From assembly GCA_024403715.1 (NCBI GenBank), contig JAKSRJ010000007.1, forward strand, positions 1-64,000: 64,000 bases of DNA. Reading direction: 5' to 3'. The first letter of the stretch is position 1, and each line of letters begins with the position of its first letter. Position numbers and translations under genes: made by a program. Shown here piece by piece: positions 8,828 to 18,105 of this stretch. Below the pieces are notes generated by a model. It did not search any database and was not told the DNA's origin. It worked only from the letters and a program-made list of their open reading frames with translations. Origin of the DNA: Saccharofermentans sp. (lineage in GTDB: Bacteria; Bacillota; Clostridia; Saccharofermentanales; Saccharofermentanaceae).

Positions 8828-10864
8828 TTACACCGGAGGTGCTGCATTAGGATCAAGAGGTACAAAAACAGCAGTATAGTTAAGTGTTATTGCAGCAGAT
8901 GGATCCATTCCTGCAGGTCGATTATCATATACAACAAATGTATAGGAATTGTTGTATGCAACAGTATTGTTATATGGATCAAGCCAGTGATCAAACCTGT
9001 AACCCTCTGCAGGTGTAGCTGTAAGAGTTACCTGAGAATTAATCTCATAGGCACCTCCACCTTCTACCATACCCTGGCCAGATACGGTTGTAGTTACATT
9101 AATCTGAGCAGGTGTTGGAGTTGGTGTACCACCACGAAGAACATCCTCCATTGTACCAACATAGATAGTAATAGAAGATCTTCTAGGTAATGTAATTCCA
9201 GCAACTGGATCAGTTAAGATAATATACTGCTGATCCTCAGGTAAAGCCTGCACCTCTTCAGAACGCTCAATCTGACCAATGTTAATATCTTCATCATTAA
9301 GCATTTCTCTAGCTTCTTCCAATGTCAATCCATGCAAATCAGGAACAGTGGAACTAGATGGCTCACGTGCATAAATAATAACTACAGCTGAACCAACCTC
9401 AACAACAGATCCAGAAACTGGCTCAGTCCTTAACACCTGTCCTGGCTCAAAATCATCATTAATTTCTTCAAGCAAACTTACCTGAAGACCCATCGATACT
9501 AATGTTGAATACGCATCATGATATTCAAGCCCGGCATAGTTACTCAATGTAATTGTCTCAGCTTCTGATGCTACAGTTAATACAATTTTATGAATATCAG
9601 ATCCGGAAGCAATTACTACGCCCTCACCAATATTCTGAGCAAGAACTGTACCTACTGGGTAATCAGCTGTTACTACATAAACAATCTCATAAGAAATCTG
9701 ATTGGCTTCAAGTTCAGCAGTTACTTGGTCAACACTTGAACCAATATAATTGCCAACAGTATAATCATTAGTCTGAACAATGTTAGTAGCAGTATTTATC
9801 GAATTAATAATTAAAACTGATAAACCAACTAAAACTCCAATAATTACTAATACAATCAATACGAGCAGAACATTATCACGGAATCTAGAAAGACGTCTTG
9901 CTTCTGCAGATCGCTCCAAATCAGCAATTTTATCGTAATTCGGATCCTGTCTGAAAGATACTGAACCTGGAGTCTGAGTCCTCTCTACATGTGTATCTTC
10001 ATTACTTATAACACCATATACACCGTTAGGATCTACCATCAAAGCGTCAAGTTCTGTCACCATTTCGCGCATTGAGTTATATCTCTTATCTGGTGTTTTC
10101 TGCATACACTTAACAATAATGGAATCAAGACCATGAGGAATATCAGGAGCAAATGAAGATGCAAGAGGTGGCTTATCCTGAAGATGCTTAACCGCAATAG
10201 CTACATTATTATCACCATCAAATGGTACTCTACCAGTTACCATCTCAAAAAGCATTACACCAACTGAATAAATATCAGAAGAAGGACCAACATTACTACC
10301 ACGAGCTTGCTCAGGAGAAAAATAATGAACCGATCCAAGAGCCCCACCGGATGACATAGTAATAGTATTGCCATTAGTTGCACTAGCAATTCCAAAGTCA
10401 GTAATTTTTGCAATTCGCTCTCTAGAAATAAGAATATTCTGTGGCTTGATATCCTTATGAACAATTCCATTACGATGAGCATATTCCAAAGCCATTCCAA
10501 CTTGAATAACGATTGGAACTGCAACTTTCCAATCAAGATGGCCATTACGGTTAATAAGATCTTTAACCGTTATGCCATCTACATACTCCTGAACGATATA
10601 CCTTAAGTTATTCTCGTGACCAACGCCAAACACCTTAACAATATTGGCATGAGAAACAGAAGAAACCGCTTTAGCTTCAGTATCAAATCTTCTTATAAAC
10701 TCTGCATCAGCTGAAAATTCTGGCTTCAAAATCTTTATCGCTACTTTAATACCTGAAGAAATATCCTGAGCCAAATAAACATTAGCCATACCGCCCTTAC
10801 CGATAAGCTTAACTATTTTATATTTACCTGCAAGTATAATGCCCTCTGGGCCTTGTACATTCAT
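8828..10864 (-). CDS. prkC: PASTA-domain Ser/Thr protein kinase with an extra InlB-like C-terminal domain
   Basis: 678 residues. Membrane sensor kinase that binds muropeptides or lipid II through PASTA repeats and controls cell-wall and growth genes. The kinase domain (about 13-273) has the Gly-rich loop GKGGMANVY, VAIKILK lysine, catalytic HKDIKPQN and DFG, with a Thr/Ser-rich activation loop. One transmembrane helix lies at about 330-353. Three PASTA units follow (about 363-427, 428-497, 498-568). After a short TPTPTP linker the last 85 residues (about 585-670) look like a divergent InlB B-repeat: VSGQGMVEGGGAYEI, then LTATPAEGYRFDHWLD and a closing TAVF. That tail is not part of standard PrkC. 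The usual PP2C phosphatase gene is missing upstream. Confidence 0.93.
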   Translation of the reverse strand: MNVQGPEGIILAGKYKIVKLIGKGGMANVYLAQDISSGIKVAIKILKPEFSADAEFIRRFDTEAKAVSSVSHANIVKVFGVGHENNLRYIVQEYVDGITVKDLINRNGHLDWKVAVPIVIQVGMALEYAHRNGIVHKDIKPQNILISRERIAKITDFGIASATNGNTITMSSGGALGSVHYFSPEQARGSNVGPSSDIYSVGVMLFEMVTGRVPFDGDNNVAIAVKHLQDKPPLASSFAPDIPHGLDSIIVKCMQKTPDKRYNSMREMVTELDALMVDPNGVYGVISNEDTHVERTQTPGSVSFRQDPNYDKIADLERSAEARRLSRFRDNVLLVLIVLVIIGVLVGLSVLIINSINTATNIVQTNDYTVGNYIGSSVDQVTAELEANQISYEIVYVVTADYPVGTVLAQNIGEGVVIASGSDIHKIVLTVASEAETITLSNYAGLEYHDAYSTLVSMGLQVSLLEEINDDFEPGQVLRTEPVSGSVVEVGSAVVIIYAREPSSSTVPDLHGLTLEEAREMLNDEDINIGQIERSEEVQALPEDQQYIILTDPVAGITLPRRSSITIYVGTMEDVLRGGTPTPTPAQINVTTTVSGQGMVEGGGAYEINSQVTLTATPAEGYRFDHWLDPYNNTVAYNNSYTFVVYDNRPAGMDPSAAITLNYTAVFVPLDPNAAPPV

Positions 10865-10931
10865 CCTTATGCTCCTTTATATAGCAATACAGCCTAATTA
10901 TATCTTATCCCACTTTACAAACAGATTACTT

Positions 10932-11969
10932 TTAGGCCTTATCCTCCATACCACGACGAAGCTGACCACACGCAGCCATTATATCACTGCCCATTTCGCG
11001 CCTAAGGGTTACATTAACGCCCTTATCTTCCAAGATTTTACGGAAAGCCTCAACTCTATTACGAGAAGGACGATGGTACGGGCTATCAGGAAACTCATTA
11101 GCAGCAATTAAGTTAACATGACAATTAATCCCATTAAGAAGCTTTGCCAAATTCTCCGCACAAGCGAAAGTATCATTTACACCCTCAAACAAAGAATACT
11201 CAAATGTAATTCTTCTACCTGTAACCTTAACATAATCACGACACGCATCAATCAAATCAGCTAGTCCGTAGACCTTGGAAATAGGCATCAATTCTCTACG
11301 AAGCTCGTCATTAGGCGCATGAAGAGAAATAGCAAGATTCACCTGCATTTTAAGTTTTGTAAACTCCTTAATCTTAGGAGTTAATCCACATGTACTAACG
11401 GTAATATGTCTAGCACCCATATTCACACCATTAGGATCATTCATTATCTTAATAAAACCTAATAAATTATCGTAGTTATCGAATGGTTCTCCAATACCCA
11501 TAACAACAACAGTTCTAATTCTCTCACCGATATAGTTTTGAGATAGAAGAACCTGTGCAGCCATCTCACCAGCAGTAAGCGATCTACCAAATCCAGCCTT
11601 AGCAGAAGCACAGAACGCACATCCCATTTTGCATCCTGCCTGTGAAGAAATACAAATCGATAACCCAGTTTTATATCGCATAATAACTGTCTCGATAATA
11701 TTTCCGTCAGGCAACAAATATACCAACTTACGTGTATCATCAATTTCAGACTTAAACTCTTGAATAATCTTCATTGAAGAAAAGACAAAATCATTCTCCA
11801 ACTTAGCCTTGACATCCTTAGGAACATTAGTCATCTGATCTAAGTTTGTTACTCCACTCTCAAGCCACTTAAAAATCTGCTCTGCGCGGAATTTAGGTAG
11901 TTTATTATCAACGCACCACTGAAGCATCTCTTCGCGAGTTATATCAAGACAAAACTTTTTCTCACTCAT
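10932..11969 (-). CDS. rlmN: Dual-specificity RNA methyltransferase RlmN
   Basis: 345 residues. Radical SAM enzyme that makes m2A2503 in 23S rRNA and m2A37 in some tRNAs. The cluster motif C-x3-C-x2-C is visible as CKMGCAFC near residue 116. GIGEPFDNYDN is the SAM-binding segment, and the C-terminal MAACGQLR contains the catalytic Cys. It overlaps the rsmB stop by 4 bp (ATGA). Downstream, only 67 bp separate it from prkC, so no phosphatase gene can lie between. Confidence 0.96.
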   Translation of the reverse strand: MSEKKFCLDITREEMLQWCVDNKLPKFRAEQIFKWLESGVTNLDQMTNVPKDVKAKLENDFVFSSMKIIQEFKSEIDDTRKLVYLLPDGNIIETVIMRYKTGLSICISSQAGCKMGCAFCASAKAGFGRSLTAGEMAAQVLLSQNYIGERIRTVVVMGIGEPFDNYDNLLGFIKIMNDPNGVNMGARHITVSTCGLTPKIKEFTKLKMQVNLAISLHAPNDELRRELMPISKVYGLADLIDACRDYVKVTGRRITFEYSLFEGVNDTFACAENLAKLLNGINCHVNLIAANEFPDSPYHRPSRNRVEAFRKILEDKGVNVTLRREMGSDIMAACGQLRRGMEDKA

Positions 11970-13270
11970 TTCTTTCTCCTTAACCTCGAAATAAAGAAAC
12001 CTTCACATGAATCTTTATCTGGTAACAAAGTAATCATTCCATCTAGGTAACTGTCTTTTAGTTTTTGTGGAAGTAAATCTTTAAAATCATTAACTTCAAA
12101 ATCATTATTAGCCTCTAGGAAAGATCTAACCATATCCTCGTTTTCACCAGGATTAATGGTGCAGGTACTATAAACTAGAGTGCCACCAGGTTTAACACAA
12201 TTTTTAATGTTATTAAGTATTTCGCTTTGCTTTTCCTGACATTCTAATATTCTTTGATATGTGATTGTATATCTGATGTCAGGTTTACCACCCATAATGC
12301 CAAGACCACTACAAGGTGCATCACATAGAACCAAGTCAAACCCCTCATCATCACTAAATGCAGAAGCATCAGCATTCTGAGTCCTGATAGATGTAATTCC
12401 AAGCCTGCTGGCGTTTTCATTAATAAGCTTTAATCTTGAATCATTAACATCAAGAGAAACAATTTCACATTTATCATTTGCAAGCTGAGCCATATGTGTA
12501 GACTTACCACCAGGAGCAGCGCAACAATCAAGAATTCTCATATTTGCCTTAGGCTCTGCGACTAGAGATGCTAACTGAGCACCTTCGCCCTGAACTATAA
12601 ATTCACCATTTTTGAATGAAATAGAATTAGCAATTGATGGGGATTCACCTGTTGGAATCAATACAAATGAATCTGGCATATATGAAGAATCTAATAGCTT
12701 GAACCCCTCTAACTCTAGACTGTTTTTAAGATTATTTGCAGTCGTTTTTAATGTATTAACACGGATTGATAAAGGTGCAGAATTAAGTAGTGCTCTAGCA
12801 ATAATCGGAGCTCGTTCCTTACCATAACCCTTTTTAATTACACCATAAACTTCAGATTTAAGGCTAAACGCAGCTTCCGGCTCCTTACACGATGATAAAT
12901 CTCTTTGTTCGGGAGTTAAATCAGATATTTTACGTAGAACTGCATTTACCAAATTAACAGCTCTCTTGGCTTTGCGTTTGCATAAATCAACTGAAGTATT
13001 CACAGCAGCGTAATCTGGAACTTTTTCAGAGAATACAATCTGCCAGACACCAAATCTAAGAATTGTGCGAACAATCGGATCCAACTGACTAACGTCTTTA
13101 CCTGCTACCTTCTTAATTAGATAGTCTTCTGCATATACGTAAGTAACTGTGCCATAGACAGCAGCACGCACAAAATCACTGGCATTAGTCTTACTTAACG
13201 CAAGGTTAGTAAATGCTTCTTTCTCGAAGCAATCATGGATAATTGAAATACAGAGTTCTCTATCGTCCAA
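11966..13270 (-). CDS. rsmB: 16S rRNA m5C967 methyltransferase RsmB
   Basis: About 434 residues. The N-terminal NusB-like RNA-binding domain (about 1-130) is followed by a Rossmann methyltransferase with DCCAAPGGKSTHMAQ (SAM site), DAPCSG and the catalytic Cys in YSTCTINPGEN. Start choice: a GTG at 13312 would overlap fmt by 41 bp. A TTG at 13270, one base after the fmt stop, has GGAG six bases upstream and gives an N-terminus of normal family length. I prefer the TTG, but the GTG cannot be excluded. Overlaps rlmN by 4 bp. Confidence 0.93.
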   Translation of the reverse strand: MDDRELCISIIHDCFEKEAFTNLALSKTNASDFVRAAVYGTVTYVYAEDYLIKKVAGKDVSQLDPIVRTILRFGVWQIVFSEKVPDYAAVNTSVDLCKRKAKRAVNLVNAVLRKISDLTPEQRDLSSCKEPEAAFSLKSEVYGVIKKGYGKERAPIIARALLNSAPLSIRVNTLKTTANNLKNSLELEGFKLLDSSYMPDSFVLIPTGESPSIANSISFKNGEFIVQGEGAQLASLVAEPKANMRILDCCAAPGGKSTHMAQLANDKCEIVSLDVNDSRLKLINENASRLGITSIRTQNADASAFSDDEGFDLVLCDAPCSGLGIMGGKPDIRYTITYQRILECQEKQSEILNNIKNCVKPGGTLVYSTCTINPGENEDMVRSFLEANNDFEVNDFKDLLPQKLKDSYLDGMITLLPDKDSCEGFFISRLRRKK

Positions 13271-13271
13271 A

Positions 13272-14213
13272 TTAGGCTCCAAAAACAGTTCCTGGTTTAT
13301 AGTTATGGGCACAATCTAGTGCTTTAAGACGCTTACCACCTTCAAGCTGTAACTCCAAGATGTATATTGAACCATCACCACAGGAAACCTTCAAATCGCC
13401 CTTACGAGCAACTGTAATCTCACCATTAGAAGCTTCATCAGATTCTTCAGCAATTCTAGACGCATAAATCTTAACACGCTTACCTTCGAGTGTTGTTGAA
13501 GCACCAGGCCAACCAGATAGAGCACGAATTTTATCATGAATCTCTCTAGCACTTAAGTTCCAATCTATTAAAGCCATATCCTGAGTGATAGGTGGCGATA
13601 ATACTACTCGTTCTTCATCCTGAACAATAGGTGTAATCTTACCGTCTACATAATCATCGATAGTACCCATAAGAAAATCACGACCACTATCAGCAAGCTT
13701 ATTCATAAGACTCTCTGTAGTATCAGCTATATCAATAGGCACTTCTACCTGGCTTAAGATGTCACCTGTGTCCATACCTGCATCCATCTTCATAATAGTG
13801 ACACCTGTAACGTCATCACCATTCAAAATACAATACTGAACAGGAGCTGCGCCTCTGTACTTAGGCAATAAAGAAGCGTGAACATTAATACATCCATATT
13901 TTGGAATATCAAGCATAGACTGAGGCAGAATCTTACCATAAGCTGCTGTAATCAATAAATCTGGATTTAACGACTTAATCTTCTCGTGAGCTTCCTCTGT
14001 CTTTAATGAATCAGGTTGATATACCTCAATCCCCAAATCCAATGCAACAACCTTTGCAGGTGGAGAAGTAATAATATGCTTTCTTCCAACTGGCTTATCT
14101 GGTTGTGATACGCTAAGTACAATATTGTATCCTGCGTTTACTAACCCCTGAAGAACATTTCCGGAAAACTCCGGTGTACCCATAAAAACTATTCTCAAAT
14201 CACTCTTCTGCAT
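13272..14213 (-). CDS. fmt: Methionyl-tRNA formyltransferase
   Basis: 313 residues, full length. Formylates initiator Met-tRNA. The N-terminal Rossmann domain begins IVFMGTPEFS. The catalytic region HASLLPKYRGAAPVQ is followed by TIMKMDAGMDTGDIL, and the C-terminal OB-like domain contains ALSGWPGA. It overlaps the end of def by 14 bp. def-fmt-rsmB is the conserved N-formylmethionine and rRNA modification block of Bacillota. Confidence 0.96.
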   Translation of the reverse strand: MQKSDLRIVFMGTPEFSGNVLQGLVNAGYNIVLSVSQPDKPVGRKHIITSPPAKVVALDLGIEVYQPDSLKTEEAHEKIKSLNPDLLITAAYGKILPQSMLDIPKYGCINVHASLLPKYRGAAPVQYCILNGDDVTGVTIMKMDAGMDTGDILSQVEVPIDIADTTESLMNKLADSGRDFLMGTIDDYVDGKITPIVQDEERVVLSPPITQDMALIDWNLSAREIHDKIRALSGWPGASTTLEGKRVKIYASRIAEESDEASNGEITVARKGDLKVSCGDGSIYILELQLEGGKRLKALDCAHNYKPGTVFGA

Positions 14214-14679
14214 TAGTCATCACCACTGAACCTGGTTCGGCTCTATCAACAAATAGAACTCCATCAAGATGATCGTACTCATGGCAAATGCAGTTAGCCA
14301 AAAGCTCTTCTGCATCCATCTCGAAAGGATTGCCATTACGATCCAATGCTTTAACATGAATCTTAAATGGGCGCTTAACGTCTGCCTGCTTTCCTGGAAC
14401 AGATAAACAGCCCTCTGTACAAAGCTGTTCTCCTTCTCTTAATGTAATCTCTGGATTAATAAAATCAATTCTTCCGTGTTCATCGCCAATATCAACAATA
14501 AAGCAACGTCTCAGAACTCCAACCTGAACAGCAGCTATACCAATACCCCTATTCTCGTAATACATTGTCTCTGCCATATCATCAAGGAGCTTTAAAATAC
14601 GATCATTAATCTCCTCTATAGGACGCGAAGTCTTATGAAGAATTGGATCGCCTTCAGTTACAATATTTCTAAGTGCCAT
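14200..14679 (-). CDS. def: Peptide deformylase
   Basis: 159 residues. Metalloenzyme that removes the formyl group from nascent proteins. All three motifs are present: GIGIAAVQVG (motif 1), EGCLSVPG (motif 2, metal-binding Cys) and HEYDHLDG (motif 3, HExxH). The length is that of type 1B enzymes. It lies 43 bp after the DUF2974 gene and overlaps fmt, whose product supplies its substrates. Confidence 0.96.
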   Translation of the reverse strand: MALRNIVTEGDPILHKTSRPIEEINDRILKLLDDMAETMYYENRGIGIAAVQVGVLRRCFIVDIGDEHGRIDFINPEITLREGEQLCTEGCLSVPGKQADVKRPFKIHVKALDRNGNPFEMDAEELLANCICHEYDHLDGVLFVDRAEPGSVVMTNAEE

Positions 14680-14722
14680 TTGTTTACCTCTTATATTATA
14701 TTCCGCAAGTATTTTACCATAA

Positions 14723-15826
14723 TTACTTTTTTGTTTTACTGAAGTCTTTCAAAGTATTACCAGCACTCTCAAAAAGTTGTTTAGTTGCTTCGAAGAACCC
14801 CTTCTTTGCTTCTTCATCCATACCACTAAACGTCTTAATTATGGAATTCAAATATTCAGAGCTATTATTGGAAAAATCAGACAAGGTATGTGCATCACCT
14901 TGCATCATAAAATCAAAAACAGTATCAACAAATCTTGCACACTGTTCCCTATCTAGATTATTAATCCAATCTCTAACAGTCTGATCTATAAAAGTGGATC
15001 CTTTGGCAACTCTTTCCTTCTTTACGAATTCAGTAGCAGAAGTTTCCCATGTCAAAAGCTCATGCTGCATGATTCCAATTGCATTAGACGGAATAACATC
15101 GTAATCAACTATATGCTCCAAAAGCATACCTACTATTGAAAATTCAGGTACAAATGTATGTATGCGAGATTCAATCTCGTGATACTCATTAATATCCTGA
15201 ACCTTTTTTGAAAAACCAGGCCCGTCGAAATTATAAACAGCTAATATAGTGTCGTTATATCGTTCATGGCAGTACGTAGCAGCATAAACAGATAAATTTC
15301 CACCTTTTGAATGACCACCAATAATAAAAGATCCATCGAGAAGTGTATTAGCAACCTTTTCAAAGTATTCTAGAGCTCTCTTCTGCGCTGGCACAGGGAA
15401 CTCATAACCCATATTGAAATCTTCTTTCCAACCAATAATAGTATTATCAGTTCCACGGAACGCTATGTAATAATTCTCTTCATCATCAATATCAAAAATA
15501 CATGCAGAAAACTGTATCTGACGATTAACATCAGTATCATTGATAAACCCAGATACCTTCATATCACCGAATCTCTTTGTATTAGCTATCTGACGAATAA
15601 AATCAATATCCATATCAGAAACGATATGATCATAAATCTCAGGGACATTAAGAAGCTTACTACAAACCTCCTTAATACTAATGCCTTCTCGTATATTCTG
15701 AGATACTATCCCTTCAAAAGGTTCATAAGAAAATCTAGCAAGAATTGCAGCATCTACCTCATTAAAAGGTGAACTCTGCAGGCTTAAATCTCCTCTCCAT
15801 TCAAGATAATCTTTTATTACATTCAT
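14723..15826 (-). CDS. DUF2974 (Mbeg1-like) alpha/beta-hydrolase family protein
   Basis: 367 residues from the ATG at 15826, two bases after the priA stop, with GGGGGA as ribosome site. An upstream in-frame ATG (15880) would overlap priA by 53 bp and is less likely. The family's N-terminal signature is clear: DYLEWRGDLSLQ then PFNEVDAAILARFSY. The nucleophile elbow is GGHSKGGN near residue 155, a serine-hydrolase G-x-S-x-G, and YNFDGPGF follows. Substrate unknown; homologues are annotated as lipase-like hydrolases. It is inserted between priA and def, which usually adjoin directly or through other small genes. Confidence 0.85.
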   Translation of the reverse strand: MNVIKDYLEWRGDLSLQSSPFNEVDAAILARFSYEPFEGIVSQNIREGISIKEVCSKLLNVPEIYDHIVSDMDIDFIRQIANTKRFGDMKVSGFINDTDVNRQIQFSACIFDIDDEENYYIAFRGTDNTIIGWKEDFNMGYEFPVPAQKRALEYFEKVANTLLDGSFIIGGHSKGGNLSVYAATYCHERYNDTILAVYNFDGPGFSKKVQDINEYHEIESRIHTFVPEFSIVGMLLEHIVDYDVIPSNAIGIMQHELLTWETSATEFVKKERVAKGSTFIDQTVRDWINNLDREQCARFVDTVFDFMMQGDAHTLSDFSNNSSEYLNSIIKTFSGMDEEAKKGFFEATKQLFESAGNTLKDFSKTKK

Positions 15827-15827
15827 A

Positions 15828-18104
15828 TCAGTTTCCCCCAGCATCATTATCAAAAGACAGTGGATAGTAATTTGAATCAAAATCTTCCATCATCTGCTTA
15901 AACACAGCATTAAGATAAGCTTTCTTAGCTGCTTTTAAAATCAACACATATCTATATCTTCCACGAAGTTCATAAATTGGAGCAGGTGTAGGTCCATATA
16001 CTTCAAATTCGTACTTTGAATCCTGATAAGAGACAAACTCACGAACATATTTATCTACATCTCGAATTCTTAATGCCAATTCATTTTCATCTGGCAAAGA
16101 AAGTACGATTTCACCTATAGCTTTAAAAGGTGGAAGTCTCATTGCTTCTCTATAACTAATCTCAGATTCATAAAAAGCTTCATAATCTTGCTTAGCTGCA
16201 TACTTCAATAAAGGATTATCAGAATGAAGACTTTGAAGATATACTTTACCCTTCTCACCCGCTCTTCCAGCTCGTCCTGCAGACTGAGTAATCAATTCAA
16301 AAGCTCTTTCGGAAGATTTGTAATCAGATGATAAAGCAATCAAATCAGCACCTAAAACGCCAACTACTGTTACATTAGGAAAATCATGTCCCTTGGCTAT
16401 CATCTGCGTACCAACTAGTATAGAAGCTTCTTTATTCCTAAATCTAGTCAAGATATCTTCGTGACTGCCCTGCCCCATAGTAGTGTCCTGATCCATTCGA
16501 AGTACTTTTTCCTTAGGATACAGTTCATGTAAAATTTCTTCTAACTGTTGAGTTCCTACACCAGCCTTACGGAATTTTGTACCATCACAATTATTGCATT
16601 TCGCCATGCTTGTTGGGATTGTAAAACCGCAATAATGGCAGATTAAAAGTCTCTCGTTGCTATGCCTATTATTGTGCAAAGTCATACCAACAGAACAATT
16701 AGGACAGCTTACGGCCTCACCACAATTATTGCAAAACAACGACCTAGAGTAACCACGTCTGTTAAGGAATAGTATTACCTGCTTATTCTGTGAGAATGCC
16801 TCAGCCATCGCAGTTCTTAACGGACCAGATATAAGATTACCGTATCCCTCAATTACCTGATTCTTCATATCAATGATTTTGACCTCAGGTAAAACAGCAT
16901 ATGGATTAGCGCGTTTATTAAGCTTCAAAAGCTTAAATGCGTTTTTATTAGCAGCATAATAAGATGTAACTAGAGGAGTAGCTGAACCAAGAATTAATGG
17001 ACATGAGCTCTTAGTGATTCGTAAAAAAGCAATATCTCTAGCATTGTACTTAGGAAAGTTTTCCGCCTTATATGAAGAGTCATGTTCCTCATCGATAATA
17101 ATCAGCTGTAAATTATCAACAGGAGCAAATATTGAGCTTCTTGCACCAACAACAATACGAGCTTCGCCCCTTCTAATACGATCCCATTCAATATATCTTT
17201 GCTTATCAGTAAGTCTACTGTGTATAACTGCAACAACATCGCCAAATCTACCTCTAAGCCAGCTAACAGTTTGAGGTGTAAGTGATATTTCAGGTACAAG
17301 ATATATTACTGACCCTCCACGATTAAGCACTTCACCAGCACACTTAAGATAAACTTCAGTTTTTCCACTTCCAGTTATACCGTTTAGTAGAAAGACTTCT
17401 GGTTTTCCAAGACTCTTAGTAACCTTAGTAAAAGCTTCTTCTTGTTCATCATTTAATGTATGAACTACTCTAAATGATTCTTTTCCTTCACTACTAACGT
17501 TTAAGTCTTCTACTGAAGACTCCTCTCTAGTTAACAACCTACTATAAACTCTGATTAACCCTTTATCTCGTAAGGATTTAAGTTGAGCATCTGTAGTCTT
17601 AGTAATCGTTAATAATTGCTTTTTCTCTATTTCACCTTGTTCAAGTAAAAACTCAAGTATATGAATATGATTAATAGAACGAAGTTTATTAGTCTTAAGA
17701 GTCTCCCGAACTATGTCTTCATCATCAATACATACAAATGAAGCTTTAGCTCTTGACGCAGTACCAATCAAAGAAGGAAGCATCATTGAAATAATATCTC
17801 CAGATGTTGCTAAGAGTTGCTGCTTTAATGGTTCAATAAGAGACAATTGATCAGCATTCATTACTGGGTACAAATCAATTAATGACTCGATTGACTTGAG
17901 CTTATTGGGATCAAAACTAAGAGTTGAAGTATCATCAGAAATAGAGGCCACGAGAGCTATTTGAGTCTTATTTCCAAATCCAAAAGGCACCTTAACATAA
18001 GATCCCGGAACAACTTGATCAATCATAGAATCCGGAACTTTATATGTATAAATCTTATCAGTCTGTCGTACAGCTTCTCTAAGGTATACTCCAGCAATTC
18101 TCAT
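15828..18104 (-). CDS. priA: Primosomal protein N' (replication restart helicase PriA)
   Basis: 758 residues. Reloads the replisome at stalled forks. N-terminal 3'-DNA-binding domain (VYLREAVRQTDKIYTY onward), helicase motif I GITGSGKTEVYL near residue 244, Walker B DEEHDSSYKAE, a zinc-binding insertion with four CxxC pairs (CNNCG, CPNC, CHYCG, CNNCD) near residues 455-510, and helicase motif VI QSAGRAGR. The ATG at 18104 lies just after the polC stop. An ATG 12 bp upstream overlaps polC. Neither has a clear ribosome site, suggesting coupling to polC. Confidence 0.95.
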   Translation of the reverse strand: MRIAGVYLREAVRQTDKIYTYKVPDSMIDQVVPGSYVKVPFGFGNKTQIALVASISDDTSTLSFDPNKLKSIESLIDLYPVMNADQLSLIEPLKQQLLATSGDIISMMLPSLIGTASRAKASFVCIDDEDIVRETLKTNKLRSINHIHILEFLLEQGEIEKKQLLTITKTTDAQLKSLRDKGLIRVYSRLLTREESSVEDLNVSSEGKESFRVVHTLNDEQEEAFTKVTKSLGKPEVFLLNGITGSGKTEVYLKCAGEVLNRGGSVIYLVPEISLTPQTVSWLRGRFGDVVAVIHSRLTDKQRYIEWDRIRRGEARIVVGARSSIFAPVDNLQLIIIDEEHDSSYKAENFPKYNARDIAFLRITKSSCPLILGSATPLVTSYYAANKNAFKLLKLNKRANPYAVLPEVKIIDMKNQVIEGYGNLISGPLRTAMAEAFSQNKQVILFLNRRGYSRSLFCNNCGEAVSCPNCSVGMTLHNNRHSNERLLICHYCGFTIPTSMAKCNNCDGTKFRKAGVGTQQLEEILHELYPKEKVLRMDQDTTMGQGSHEDILTRFRNKEASILVGTQMIAKGHDFPNVTVVGVLGADLIALSSDYKSSERAFELITQSAGRAGRAGEKGKVYLQSLHSDNPLLKYAAKQDYEAFYESEISYREAMRLPPFKAIGEIVLSLPDENELALRIRDVDKYVREFVSYQDSKYEFEVYGPTPAPIYELRGRYRYVLILKAAKKAYLNAVFKQMMEDFDSNYYPLSFDNDAGGN

Positions 18105-18105
18105 A

